Positions 8,709 to 18,097 are shown, numbered from the stretch's first letter. The stretch: 64,000 nucleotides of DNA from Candidatus Protochlamydia phocaeensis (GCF_001545115.1 NZ_FCNU01000022.1:252128-316127); one strand, 5' to 3'. A program made the numbers and translations. The notes: a model not told the origin generated them from the sequence alone.

Positions 8709-11507
8709 GTGAAATTCATTCATAAGACATTACTTCTTCTTTCATGTGTTGGGACCGGTCTATCCTCTATAGAAGCTAAGTCCCTAGAGTGTGTTTTGGA
8801 TCAAATGACGCAAACGGAATGGCATTTGAATTCTTCTTTAGGCCTGCGAAAAAATTTGGAAAAGGCCTTATCCGAGCGCCCCTTTTATTGCCAAAAAATT
8901 TTAATTGAAAATCAAGGGGATAAAATTGTTAAAGATTGCTTGCCAATCCTTAATCATGCCCCTATCTATACATTAGAAAGGTTGGCCGAATGCATTGCAA
9001 AGGAAGAACACCCCCTTCTCGCCCTTTATCAAATTTGGAGCCAATCCCTGATTCAGATTGAGGAAAAGACCCCCTCAACAAGCGATCCATTGACCCTTCT
9101 CAATTTTATTGGCGGTTGCTCTAAAGAGGAATATGCCTCTCATTTTGTTCGGCTTTGCCATCAATTGGGAATTGGAACACGCTCAGCTGGCGTCCAGGGA
9201 AAAGAGGCATATGATTTTTGCTGCCAAGACGATTGGACGTATTTAGATCCGGCTTCGGGAAAGCTTTATCTGGCTTTGGACAATCGAACAGCGGTCTCGA
9301 CTGAGGAACTTATTGACGATCCTTTTTTAGCCTTGCGCACAAAAACAGAGCGCAAAGCAGCAGCCCTGAATTTTCAACAAGCCTGGGAAGAATTTGCTCA
9401 TTTTGATGTGATTAACTCTTGTTTAAATGAACAAGCTGTTGACACTCAAGAAAGAGAGGCTCAAACTAAAGCCAAGGGATTCACACTTTATCCGCAAGAA
9501 AAGCTTGTTTACTATACGCCTGCTACGCGTTCAACTTTAAAAGATTATGAGCGCGAAGTCGACCATCACGTCCATTGCGATCAGCGGGATTTTTCCCTTG
9601 CCTGGCAATACACGTCCCCTTTTCCTCTTGCAAGCATCCGCAATGAGAGCTCTTCTCCTCTTATGCTTAAAGAGCAAAATGTGACCTTGCAACCAGGTGC
9701 ATCCTATGCTTTCCAGGATAGCCATCTGTTTAGTGTAACAATTGAAGCAAGCAGTCGTCCGGAAGGAAGCGTTGTTGTCACAAGTAAATGCTCCTGGAGA
9801 TTATTCCCTGCTTTAACAGGGGAAGCCAATACGATCGAATTGGGCGAAGAGAATGACTCGCAAATCAAATTAACGTATGAAATAGATGAGACTGTAGAAG
9901 GCTTTCTCTATCCCTCTGTACAGGTAGCCAATGACACGGGCCTATTCGATTTCAGCTCTCCTTGCTTCTTGCTGGCTCAAAATCCGGACTCTCCTGCCGA
10001 GAAAATTTGGTGGCAAATTTCTTCTGATGAAGAATTTAAGTTCGTGCCTTTTAATTTCGAGCAAGTTGTTCCCTTCTCCGCAGAAATTACGCTTCCGGCA
10101 ATTTCAGAGACATTTTTTAATGCCGGGGAAACCTATTATTTCCGCGTAAGGGGATATGGCAACGAGGTATGGAGCGATTGGTCCGCCCCCTTCGCTTTTG
10201 CTGTCAACAAGCCCGATCCTGTCGGTTTTGTCGAATTTGAGAAAGTAGAAGATAATTGCTACGAAATTAATTGGGAACGAGAAGCGGAAGAAAACGACGG
10301 TTCCATTGAATATCTCATTTTTGGTTCCAATTCCCTGGATTTCATTCCAAGCATTTACTCTGATAAGCAAGTAAACGAACTTGTAGATGGGAAGGTTGCC
10401 GAAGAGGAAATCAATGATAATCTCATTGCGATTACCAAAGAGCCCAAGTTCTATGTAGATGGATCATTGGCATATTATCGCATTGTGGCCAAACAGCATG
10501 GCCAATTTTCTGTGCCGTCTTCTTTAATTCGCGTTTATGACCAGGACTTGATTCAACCCCGAAATGTCTTGCAGATTGTAGAGACTGAAGAAGGCCATCA
10601 AGTTGCCAAGCGCGTGCTGATTCCAGCTAGCTATCCCTGGACAGAGACAGCCCTTCCGCATGTTAAGCCGGATAACGCCTCGTTTGAGAATAGCTTACTG
10701 GCATTCTATTCGTCTTTGATCCGGGCTGAAACACCATTCATCGATGCTTTAACCCAAATTAGAGCCTATACTTATAATCCCCATGTGACACAAAGCGTGT
10801 GGAATAAAGCCAGCGCATATTTTCTTCCGGAAAATCACCCCATTAAGCCCAAGCTTGACCGCATGTTCTCTGCAACACGGGTCACCAAGGATCCGGAAAG
10901 CTTTAAAAAGGCTGGTTTTAAACGCTACCGCCCGGGTAGAAAGAGCCATATCATGGCCTCTTCCCATCCTGAGCTCAATCATTTCTTCATCAAGGCATTT
11001 CCCGATACAGATGTGATGATCAAGGCTGATTGGCAAAAATTGATCGGACGGATTGAAGGCGCGCGCGCCGTTAAGGCAAGCATTGCCAGCCACGGCTATA
11101 AATCGATGTTCAAAGTTCCCAATAAATGGCTGTATCCTCTTCCCGAACATCCGTCTCCCCCTAATAACTCTCGCTACCTGCGCAAGAATTTTATTTTAGT
11201 GGCAGAAAATATGCGGATTTTAGAGAACAAGAAGAACGACAAAGCATATAAGCATAAGATGACGACTCAGTTGCTCGATGCCATCTACATTTTGATAAAT
11301 GAAGTGGGGCTTTCTGATTCTGTCTATGCCTTTAATATTCCTTTCTGCAAGGATGGGAAAATAGCCTTCATTGATACAGAAGATCATCACCGATGGCCGA
11401 TTCCTTGGCATAAGCTTGGAAACTATCTATCAAGCGATATGCAAAAACATTTGGAACGCCTCGTTCGCAACGGTGGCCCCAAACAGGCTCAGCAGCCTCA
11501 AAAATAG
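8709..11507 (+). CDS. Large secreted protein: degenerate transglutaminase-like region, Fn3-like region and divergent kinase-like C-terminus
   Basis: The product has 932 residues from GTG 8709, with a signal peptide (about 1-23). Residues 130-190 resemble a transglutaminase/papain-like core: Cys137 in IGGCSKEEYASHFVRL, then an aspartate in DWTYLDP. The histidine expected around 170 is missing (YDFCC), so this site is probably inactive. A middle region (about 390-510) looks like beta-sandwich/Fn3 modules, for example YYFRVRGYGNEVWSDWSAPF. The last 180 residues hold FIKAF (Lys762), KNFILVAENM (826-835) and NIPFCKDGKIAFIDTE (876-891). These resemble the strand-3 lysine, hinge and metal-binding Asn/Asp of a protein-kinase-like fold, without a clear HRD. 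The next gene is a shorter paralogue. No database match was made. Confidence 0.7.
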   Translation: MKFIHKTLLLLSCVGTGLSSIEAKSLECVLDQMTQTEWHLNSSLGLRKNLEKALSERPFYCQKILIENQGDKIVKDCLPILNHAPIYTLERLAECIAKEEHPLLALYQIWSQSLIQIEEKTPSTSDPLTLLNFIGGCSKEEYASHFVRLCHQLGIGTRSAGVQGKEAYDFCCQDDWTYLDPASGKLYLALDNRTAVSTEELIDDPFLALRTKTERKAAALNFQQAWEEFAHFDVINSCLNEQAVDTQEREAQTKAKGFTLYPQEKLVYYTPATRSTLKDYEREVDHHVHCDQRDFSLAWQYTSPFPLASIRNESSSPLMLKEQNVTLQPGASYAFQDSHLFSVTIEASSRPEGSVVVTSKCSWRLFPALTGEANTIELGEENDSQIKLTYEIDETVEGFLYPSVQVANDTGLFDFSSPCFLLAQNPDSPAEKIWWQISSDEEFKFVPFNFEQVVPFSAEITLPAISETFFNAGETYYFRVRGYGNEVWSDWSAPFAFAVNKPDPVGFVEFEKVEDNCYEINWEREAEENDGSIEYLIFGSNSLDFIPSIYSDKQVNELVDGKVAEEEINDNLIAITKEPKFYVDGSLAYYRIVAKQHGQFSVPSSLIRVYDQDLIQPRNVLQIVETEEGHQVAKRVLIPASYPWTETALPHVKPDNASFENSLLAFYSSLIRAETPFIDALTQIRAYTYNPHVTQSVWNKASAYFLPENHPIKPKLDRMFSATRVTKDPESFKKAGFKRYRPGRKSHIMASSHPELNHFFIKAFPDTDVMIKADWQKLIGRIEGARAVKASIASHGYKSMFKVPNKWLYPLPEHPSPPNNSRYLRKNFILVAENMRILENKKNDKAYKHKMTTQLLDAIYILINEVGLSDSVYAFNIPFCKDGKIAFIDTEDHHRWPIPWHKLGNYLSSDMQKHLERLVRNGGPKQAQQPQK

Positions 11508-11528
11508 CCCAACAAGGCCTAAGCGTTC

Positions 11529-11565
11529 AAAAAGAGGCTGGTTTTACAGCCTGCCTCTTTTTCTT
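11529..11565 (+). terminator. Rho-independent terminator between the two paralogues
   Basis: The perfect 10-bp stem AAAAAGAGGC (11529-11538) and GCCTCTTTTT (11553-11562) encloses a second nested stem (GGCTG/CAGCC) and ends in T-rich sequence. It lies 22 bases after the stop at 11507, so the two paralogous genes are at least partly separate transcripts. Confidence 0.85.
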
Positions 11566-11591
11566 GTCTATATGTCCCGTTTTGTCAAGTC

Positions 11592-13343
11592 ATGAGAATG
11601 AAAAAGCTATCTTTTCTTTTATCGGCATGCCTGTATGCCGCCTGTGCATTTGCCTCTCCCTATCTTCATTTGGACAATCGCACTCCAGCTACGCTTGAGG
11701 ATCTCCTAGACGATCCCTTTTTGGCTTTGCGGGTCAAATCAGGAGAAATACAAGAAGAACACAACTTTACCCATGCGTGGGAAGCGTTTGCTCGTATGCA
11801 AAGGAACGAAGAGGAAGCCTTGCCTCAAAAGTTGGAGTTTCCCACGAGCTGGAAAGAGGACGTAGCTTGCCAGGTTTCTCTCTCTTCTTTTTCGGCCCCG
11901 TTTGACGCTTGCCCTCCTGTTTTCTCTCTGAATGCTTCAGGGCCCGCACCTACTTATATGTGGTGGCAAATTGCCGACAATCCTGCCTTTGAGACTATTT
12001 GCCCGTCTCTCAATCAAATCGCTCCTTTTTCTACGTCTGTTATTCTATCTAATTTAGCCTATACGTTTTTAAATCCCGGACAACCCTATTATTTTCGCGT
12101 GCGTACAGAACAGAGCGCCTGGTCTAGTCCTTATCCTTTTCAAGTCTATAAACCGCAGGCCATTGAACAGGTTTGCTTGATCAAGCAAGGTCCCTCTGCC
12201 TATATGCTTTTATGGGAAGCTCCTTCAAAAGAACCTGTCGATTATTTAATTTTTGCTTCTAATGCGAAGGACTTTATCCCCGATATTTTTACCGATAGGC
12301 AAATCAATGCCCTCTATCAAGGGAAAGTCATAGAAGAAGAGCCTAATTGCAACTTAGTTGCCATTACTTCCGAACCTTTTTTGGTTGTCGATGGAAGCCA
12401 AGCCTTTTACCGGATTATTGTTAGAGAAGAAGGACGGCTGTCCGTTCCGTCTCCCCTCATTCATGTTTATGATGCTTGTCTTGTCCAGCCTCGCACGCTT
12501 TTGCAGCCTTCCAAAGAGGAACAAAGCTTGCTTTATCGGCAACAGCTTCCTTCACGCTATTCGACAAGCAGTCTTGCCCTTGATTGGTTTGCCTTGCTGC
12601 GCAAAGCAGGAAAAGCACAACCGGCAGGCTATCCCTCTAATCCTTTTGTACCCGCAGAGCTTTGGCAAGCGCTTGAACCTTATTTTCTGCCCATCAACCA
12701 TCCTTTGAAAGACAAGCTCGATCGCATCTTTAAAACAGTCCGCGCCACTCAATCGCCTCAGGCCTTTGAAAAAGCGGGATTTGGCAAGGCCAAGCTCCGC
12801 CAGCCGACCAACATTGTGGTGGGAAAACATAATCAATTAAAAGGCTATCTTGTAAAAGCTTACTTAGATACGCAGCCGCCTCTTTGCGAATGGGCCAATT
12901 GGTTGTGCCGCATTGCTGGAGCCCAGTCCATTCAGGCTTGCCTCAATCGCCATGGATATAAACATTTTGTTGTGCCGCAAAAGTGGATTTATCCCCTTCC
13001 CGCCGATCCATCTCCTCCCGCTGATGGCAACCATCAACGCAAAAATTTCATCTTAATCGTCGAGGATATGCATATTCTTAATCCGCAAGAAAATGAAAAG
13101 GCCTTCAAGACATGGATAACAAAGCCTATCCTGGATGCTTTATATACCATTTTGACAGAGGAAGGATTAATCGATTCGGTCTTTATTGATAATATCCCTT
13201 TTACGAGAAATGGTAAGATTGCCTTCATTGATACAGAGCACCACCATCTTCAACCGATTAAGTATGAGCGGCTGATTCCTTTTTTCTCAGCAGACATGCA
13301 AACTTATTGGCAGAGCCTTCTCTTAAGCAAACCCCTTCCATAG
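11592..13343 (+). CDS. Secreted paralogue of the preceding protein, lacking the transglutaminase-like region
   Basis: The product has 583 residues with a signal peptide (about 1-22). Right after the signal it starts at the point matching residue 186 of the upstream protein (LDNRTPATLEDLLDDPFLAL against LDNRTAVSTEELIDDPFLAL). It is thus an N-terminally shortened tandem duplicate. It keeps the Fn3-like stretch (YYFRVRTEQSAWSSPYPF) and the C-terminal domain: YLVKAYLDTQ (Lys422), KNFILIVEDMHIL and NIPFTRNGKIAFIDTE (Asp547). The C-terminal regions are far more alike than the middles, suggesting that this domain carries the conserved function. I do not recognise the family by name. An extracytoplasmic or effector role is possible. 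Confidence 0.7.
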   Translation: MRMKKLSFLLSACLYAACAFASPYLHLDNRTPATLEDLLDDPFLALRVKSGEIQEEHNFTHAWEAFARMQRNEEEALPQKLEFPTSWKEDVACQVSLSSFSAPFDACPPVFSLNASGPAPTYMWWQIADNPAFETICPSLNQIAPFSTSVILSNLAYTFLNPGQPYYFRVRTEQSAWSSPYPFQVYKPQAIEQVCLIKQGPSAYMLLWEAPSKEPVDYLIFASNAKDFIPDIFTDRQINALYQGKVIEEEPNCNLVAITSEPFLVVDGSQAFYRIIVREEGRLSVPSPLIHVYDACLVQPRTLLQPSKEEQSLLYRQQLPSRYSTSSLALDWFALLRKAGKAQPAGYPSNPFVPAELWQALEPYFLPINHPLKDKLDRIFKTVRATQSPQAFEKAGFGKAKLRQPTNIVVGKHNQLKGYLVKAYLDTQPPLCEWANWLCRIAGAQSIQACLNRHGYKHFVVPQKWIYPLPADPSPPADGNHQRKNFILIVEDMHILNPQENEKAFKTWITKPILDALYTILTEEGLIDSVFIDNIPFTRNGKIAFIDTEHHHLQPIKYERLIPFFSADMQTYWQSLLLSKPLP

Positions 13344-13629
13344 ACAATGAAAAAGAAGAATAAGCAAAAATTTGCACGGAATTTATTTTATAAACAGAAT
13401 ATAAAAAATATTTTTAATGCATCTTCTTAAATTTAACCAAGTTGAATTTTTCTTTAATTTTGAAAAAAAATCGCTTACAAAAAAGCATTTTTTTAGTAAA
13501 TAAAAATATACAATTTGCGGGAATGGGTGAAAGATGTTTTTCTGCGGGCTTCTTTTAGCATCTCGACAGTCGCAAATCAGCCAATAAGAAGTTTTGTTCT
13601 ATTAATTTTTCTAAAGAAGGAGTGTGCTC

Positions 13630-15294
13630 ATGAGCCTCGTTACAAATGCAAGCTATGCCAGTGTTGTCACCAATACTCAAGGCAATCTTCCAAGCAATCC
13701 TCCAAGCAATTCAAGAAAGGCAAAAAATAAAGGAAATCCCGAAAGCTCTGAAGGAAGAACAACGGTTGCTGTAGAGCAAGTTCTCTCCACGGAACAGTCT
13801 AAGAAAAAAGAAAAAGTATTGACGACCCAAAATTTAAAGGAAAGAGTAAAAGATTTATCACCTAAGACGTGTGAGGATTTTGAGAAACATTTAAAGGGTG
13901 ATTTTGATGCCATCAGTACGTTTAGCAGCGAATTGGAGCAAAAAAACGGTCAGTATTTAAGAGATAAGCCTTATTTACCTAGTTCCGCTGAGAAAGTTGA
14001 AAAATATAAGAGACGAAGAGAAAAAGATGACACAACTTATACAACTTATCATCAAGCATTTATAGAGAAAATTCAGCCTGGGATTTTAGAGAGAAGAAGC
14101 GAATGTGAGAAAGCAAGTGCAGACTGTGAATTCAAAAAAGAATTGCTGATTCAATTGTATAAAGGCAGTGACAATCGTTTTAGACGCAGCTATTTGGGAC
14201 AAGATGATCTATTCGGTCCCGATCATCGTCTAGACCAAGCAAGCAAAAGCTTGAAATCTCGTCAATCTTCATTAAGCGTTGATGAGAAAACACCAGTGTC
14301 CGATGTGAGTGCTCCTGGTTTTTCTGAAGAGTCATTCCCCGTTTATTTAAAAGCTAAGGCCATGTCGGAAAAATGGGTCAAATTCAAAGAGGAGGTATTA
14401 GCTATTCAAGAAACGCTCTTAGTACAAAAAGGCAAAGAAAGCAGTTCGCGTTCTTCTAGGTTTCAGAAGACTCAAGAGGAGGCTGCCAATTCTTACACCA
14501 CCCAGGCCGCCCAATTTGAAGACTTAAAAAAAGCATATGAGAGTTCGAAGCGCGAATTTACAGATAGGTTGAAGAATCTGGAAGAATCTATCAAACGTGA
14601 AAGAAAGCTTTCTACTACAAAAACTTTAGGGACGCATCTCTTTGAGAAAGCCGAAATAGAGGAAAGAATACGTCTTATCGAAAATCGCATGAAGAGAATT
14701 GGAGAATTGCTCGAAGAACGCAAAATAACTTTTGGTTTAGAAGAGAGCAAAGAGGCATCGGCAAACCAGAAGACCAATATAAAATACGATTTCACTCCAT
14801 TCGGTGGAGCTGTTAAACAGATTGCCGAGTACGTATCCAAAGTGGTTATAGCCAAAGAAGAGATTGTCGCTCAAACACAAACGGAATTGAAATTGCAAGA
14901 CAATGCAGCTAGATTCGCCCTCTTTTTAAGCGCTAGCAAAAATTTAATGAGCTTGCAAGAAGAGAAGGCAGAAAATATCGATAAGATTTTTAGAGATAGC
15001 ATTGAAGCACTCGAAAAGGCGATCGCCTCCTATGCGCTTCACATTAACGCTTTAGATCAACACTTAGAAGGAATGCAGGATCATTTAGACAAAGCCGAGA
15101 GCAGCATAGAACAGAGAAAAGAATGGGAATTTCCTAAAAAAGATGAGCCTCTCCCTTCTTCCCCTCCTACAGAAAAGACTTCGGAAGCTAAAAAAGATGA
15201 GGCAAAAAGTAGCGGAGGAATTTTCTCTTGGTTCTCGAGCAGTAAAAAACCAACCGATAAGCAGCCAGGAGAGAAGCCGATCACAAACGTCTAA
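13630..15294 (+). CDS. Coiled-coil protein of unknown function, candidate secreted effector
   Basis: The product has 554 residues from the ATG at 13630, which sits 7 bases after GGAG in AAGGAG (13617-13622); a GTG two codons upstream is possible but too close. The protein is highly charged, lacks a signal peptide and membrane helices, and is rich in Lys, Glu and Ser. Long helical heptad-like stretches occupy about 215-350 and 395-500, for example YESSKREFTDRLKNLEESIK. The N-terminus (MSLVTNASYASVVTNTQGN) is polar and Ser/Thr/Asn-rich, as in many type III substrates. The C-terminus is Pro/Ser/Lys-rich around GGIFSWFSSSKKP. There is no recognisable domain; effector status is inference. The 280-base upstream gap is very AT-rich. 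Confidence 0.6.
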   Translation: MSLVTNASYASVVTNTQGNLPSNPPSNSRKAKNKGNPESSEGRTTVAVEQVLSTEQSKKKEKVLTTQNLKERVKDLSPKTCEDFEKHLKGDFDAISTFSSELEQKNGQYLRDKPYLPSSAEKVEKYKRRREKDDTTYTTYHQAFIEKIQPGILERRSECEKASADCEFKKELLIQLYKGSDNRFRRSYLGQDDLFGPDHRLDQASKSLKSRQSSLSVDEKTPVSDVSAPGFSEESFPVYLKAKAMSEKWVKFKEEVLAIQETLLVQKGKESSSRSSRFQKTQEEAANSYTTQAAQFEDLKKAYESSKREFTDRLKNLEESIKRERKLSTTKTLGTHLFEKAEIEERIRLIENRMKRIGELLEERKITFGLEESKEASANQKTNIKYDFTPFGGAVKQIAEYVSKVVIAKEEIVAQTQTELKLQDNAARFALFLSASKNLMSLQEEKAENIDKIFRDSIEALEKAIASYALHINALDQHLEGMQDHLDKAESSIEQRKEWEFPKKDEPLPSSPPTEKTSEAKKDEAKSSGGIFSWFSSSKKPTDKQPGEKPITNV

Positions 15295-15317
15295 TCAAAC
15301 CTGATTTGCAAGCGCTT

Positions 15318-15366
15318 AAGAGGTTTCTTGGAACCGGCTAAAGGTTTTAAGAAACCTCTTTTATTT
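15318..15366 (+). terminator. Rho-independent terminator
   Basis: The stem AAGAGGTTTCTT (15318-15329) pairs perfectly with AAGAAACCTCTT (15349-15360) and is followed by TTTATTTATTT. It lies between convergent genes. It terminates the coiled-coil gene; in the other direction the stem overlaps the region just past the 15365 gene, so it may act both ways. Confidence 0.85.
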
Positions 15367-15904
15367 ATTTCCCTTTAAACCAGTCCTTAAAGCGCTCGTT
15401 TAGCCACACCAAGCTTGGGAAAAAAACAGCCCAAACACCTCCGATAATCAGTAAAGAAAATGGCATAGGCTTAAGCAAACTGGCGGTGCCTAAACGCTCG
15501 GCTGAAAGATAACTGGCAGGCCCTCCTACCGCGCCTAATACAGTCGCCAACACCCATTTTTTTTTCAGCCAAGAGAAAAGATTGATGTTGACGGCAAACA
15601 ACCCCCAGAGCAAAAAAATCCACAAAGGTGGAAGCCAAGCAATAGAATGGAAAGGGGCATGATAATGGATCAAGCCTGTTTGCTTATAAATGCTGTCGGA
15701 TAAAGGACCGATCAGTACGACAAACAGGAGCAACAAGCTATCCGCTTTGCGATAAGACGAACGGTAAAGATGATAAACAATAATCAGAAAAATAGTCAGA
15801 AGCCCATATAAAATGCCCCCTGAAGCAGCCTCCTGCAAACAAAGCACCCAAGCAAAATAAAAAAGGCCGGTATTAAGCGTTCTGTTTAAAAAGCGAGGTG
15901 ACAC
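15365..15904 (-). CDS. Hypothetical inner-membrane protein, 179 residues
   Basis: Five or so hydrophobic segments are visible, including LLTIFLIIVYHLY, LLLLFVVLIGPL, WLPPLWIFLLWGLF and FSLLIIGGVWAVFFPSLVWL. It probably uses the GTG at 15904, preceded by AGGA 7 bases away, and overlaps the end of the upstream DUF2937 gene by 32 bases, which suggests translational coupling. Gamma-proteobacterial DUF2937 proteins are also often next to a DUF2878-like membrane protein, and its size and helix pattern would fit. That family name is a guess. Confidence 0.6.
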   Translation of the reverse strand: MSPRFLNRTLNTGLFYFAWVLCLQEAASGGILYGLLTIFLIIVYHLYRSSYRKADSLLLLFVVLIGPLSDSIYKQTGLIHYHAPFHSIAWLPPLWIFLLWGLFAVNINLFSWLKKKWVLATVLGAVGGPASYLSAERLGTASLLKPMPFSLLIIGGVWAVFFPSLVWLNERFKDWFKGK

Positions 15905-16403
15905 GCGTATATCCTAAAGCAAAAAGAGTTGATAGAGCTTTATAGAGACCAAACCCGATTAGTAATCCAATTCCCGTATAGCACAATCCTTCTATCGTTA
16001 AATTAAGGCCAGGCTGAAAGGCATGCAAAGTTGCTTTAGCGATGGGATAATTGAGGTCTCGCATAAACACATAAGGCCGTTCCCACATAGGGCTTTGAAC
16101 CAAGTTCAATAAGGCTTGATTGAGCTCTTCCCAACGCTGAAGCATTGTCTGCATGAACTCCCCTTGCCGCGCAAAATCTGGATCTGGGCTGGCTGAAAAT
16201 TTTTGAATGTATTGCTCCAAGCTTTTGTTCGAATGAAGGGCTATCTGACGCAATCCATCCAAAAGATGACGAAGCTCTTCGACATGTCCAGCAAGACGCT
16301 GAGTATATTGCTGCATAAACTCGGGAATTTGACTGCCTGCAAAAGCTCCTAAAACGACAAACAGCCGATCAAGTAAAGCATCTAAAAAGCGCAAAAACCT
16401 CAT
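15873..16403 (-). CDS. DUF2937 family membrane protein
   Basis: The product has 176 residues. An N-terminal helix, LRFLDALLDRLFVVLGAFAG, leads into SQIPEFMQQYTQRLAGHVEE, the signature opening of DUF2937. A long helical periplasmic or cytoplasmic stretch follows, and a C-terminal hydrophobic pair, LCYTGIGLLIGFGLYKALST. The molecular function of the family is unknown. The start codon at 16403 is preceded by GGAGCGGAG. It forms an overlapping two-gene unit with the following membrane protein. Confidence 0.7.
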   Translation of the reverse strand: MRFLRFLDALLDRLFVVLGAFAGSQIPEFMQQYTQRLAGHVEELRHLLDGLRQIALHSNKSLEQYIQKFSASPDPDFARQGEFMQTMLQRWEELNQALLNLVQSPMWERPYVFMRDLNYPIAKATLHAFQPGLNLTIEGLCYTGIGLLIGFGLYKALSTLFALGYTRVTSLFKQNA

Positions 16404-16636
16404 TCGCTCCGCTCCTATCCGATTGCTTGATGAGCCTGAATTCTATCTAACTTGATTTTAAAAGGATATATGAGAGATGAAGATTTTCTAAAAATGGCAA
16501 TAGGCTGGCTTTTTTAAGCTTCTGCCTTGTCCCTTCAAAGAATTTATTTATCGTAAATCAAACTTCAGATAAATTTCTAAATTTTATTTAACAGTCTTAT
16601 CTAAAGACAAACGTATGGATTATCAAGGAGACAACC

Positions 16637-17116
16637 ATGAATTTAATCAAATTAGCTAAGCAAAAACTAAACCGGGCTGGCAAGCTAGGCCTCTTTGCCG
16701 GCCTATTTGCTTTATCGGCTATAAGTGTTAATATGCCTGTAAATGCCGAGGGATTTCACCGGCACCATTCCGATGACGATGTAGAATTAGGCTTCTTGTT
16801 AGAAACGCAATTTTGGACAGCCGTGCAAAACCGGGACATCGATAGATTTTCTAAAAAACTGGCCCCCATTTTTCAAGGCCTCAATATTTCGGGCGCTTAT
16901 ACCAGGGAACAACAGATAACAGGCCTTGCCAATTCTACACTGATTAGTTTTGTGATCGATAACCCAGTTGCCACTCGTTTTCAAAATACTTTAATTTTTT
17001 CCTATGATTTTGTTGCCGTAGGAAGCGGTTTAACAAGCGGTCCTTCTATTACTGTATGGAAAAAATATGGCTATTCCTGGAGGATAGTCAGCCACTCGTA
17101 CGTTCCTTTTCGTTAA
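16637..17116 (+). CDS. Secreted NTF2-like (SnoaL/DUF4440-type) protein
   Basis: The product has 159 residues with a signal peptide (about 1-38, basic KLAKQKLNRAGK followed by LFAGLFALSAISVNMPVNA and cleavage near AEG). The mature part, FWTAVQNRDIDRFSKKLAPI ... KKYGYSWRIVSHSYVPF, has the alpha/beta cone pattern of NTF2-like proteins: a helix with a W/D..R..D....L motif, then beta strands ending in W+I..HSY. Such proteins are small ligand-binding or enzyme folds; the ligand is unknown. The ribosome binding site AAGGAGA stands 7 bases from the ATG, and a strong terminator follows at 17168. Confidence 0.65.
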   Translation: MNLIKLAKQKLNRAGKLGLFAGLFALSAISVNMPVNAEGFHRHHSDDDVELGFLLETQFWTAVQNRDIDRFSKKLAPIFQGLNISGAYTREQQITGLANSTLISFVIDNPVATRFQNTLIFSYDFVAVGSGLTSGPSITVWKKYGYSWRIVSHSYVPFR

Positions 17117-17167
17117 ATGCCTTCTCTGCAGTTTTGCTTGATGGAATTGATTGTTAGATTTAATAAA

Positions 17168-17197
17168 AAAGAGAACTCTGTAAAAAGAGTTCTCTTT
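17168..17197 (+). terminator. Rho-independent, probably bidirectional terminator
   Basis: AAAGAGAACTCT (17168-17179) and AGAGTTCTCTTT (17186-17197) form a perfect 12-bp stem with a 6-base loop. A-rich sequence lies before it and T-containing sequence after it. It separates the convergent genes ending at 17116 (+) and 17306 (-). Confidence 0.85.
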
Positions 17198-17305
17198 ATA
17201 GGCCTGGCAAGTTTGCTAGAGTTGTGTTGAGCGAAAGAGTAGGGGATCTTTTGAATCTGATGGTTGTCTACTTATGAGACTTTTTATCCAAGCTTAAATT
17301 GTTTT

Positions 17306-18007
17306 CTATCCTGTTATTTCATAGTACCACATTTGAAGCCAATAATTACTCGCTCCTCTTTTTATTTTTTTCTCTTTCGTCCGTTCCCAACATTGTCGAG
17401 CTTGGTCATTAAGCCTCTTCAAGTACATCTGTTTCCAATCAGGCGGTAAAACATTCTGATTCGATATAGCCATTGAAGGATCTATTGGCAAGAAAGCATC
17501 CCCTTTCTGAGGATCCCAATTAGATGCTAGAATCTTTAATTCTAAACGTTTACATTTCATTAAAGCGTCATAATCATTTTGCTTGGATTTATCAAACCAA
17601 AGAAGGGAAACATGTTGGCCTCCTAAAGCTTGCATATATCCTTCTTCATTTAGATACATGCAAAATGAAAACCCCTTTTGGAACATTTCTTTGCATGCTG
17701 CGCATTGACAAGAACCTTGGGTACAATGAGAAAGATTACTCAGCAAAAGAGCGATATTTTGATGCACGATTTTATCTGTTTGCAACCATTTTTTTGAAAC
17801 GAGGTATTGAGTATATGCACCGGAGAGTTGCCCGGTTTGTATGTCTTGTATTGCTTTTGGAGGAGTTGACGGCACAACCACCCATGATTCATCTTCTTCT
17901 AATTGACTAGTATTTTGAGAAGATGAACGAGGGGGTTCAAGGATCAAATCCGATGGATCAAAATTTGGATTAAAAGAATCCATTAAAGACGGCGAATGAA
18001 TAGTCAT
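17306..18007 (-). CDS. Hypothetical protein with a cysteine cluster
   Basis: The product has 233 residues with no signal peptide or membrane helix. The N-terminal 70 residues are polar, proline- and serine-rich and look disordered. A short cysteine cluster, CTQGSCQCAACKEMFQKG (about 95-112), could bind metal. The C-terminal half is globular and Trp/Lys-rich (WDPQKGDAFLPIDP, KRLNDQARQCWERTKEKK). I do not recognise a family. The disordered Ser/Pro-rich N-terminus is compatible with a type III secreted protein, but nothing proves it. The start at 18007 has AGGA 6 bases upstream. Confidence 0.55.
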   Translation of the reverse strand: MTIHSPSLMDSFNPNFDPSDLILEPPRSSSQNTSQLEEDESWVVVPSTPPKAIQDIQTGQLSGAYTQYLVSKKWLQTDKIVHQNIALLLSNLSHCTQGSCQCAACKEMFQKGFSFCMYLNEEGYMQALGGQHVSLLWFDKSKQNDYDALMKCKRLELKILASNWDPQKGDAFLPIDPSMAISNQNVLPPDWKQMYLKRLNDQARQCWERTKEKKIKRGASNYWLQMWYYEITG

Positions 18008-18097
18008 GCATTCCTATCCCACTATCAAAAAGATCTTCATTCATGCCTAATTCAATAAAATTAATCAATTAGGATTTACATTATGCGCTTAGCGGTT

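Noticed and set aside
10749..11150. 133-codon minus-strand frame inside the large secreted protein gene
   Set aside because: Antisense to a well supported coding region, without start signal or recognisable product.
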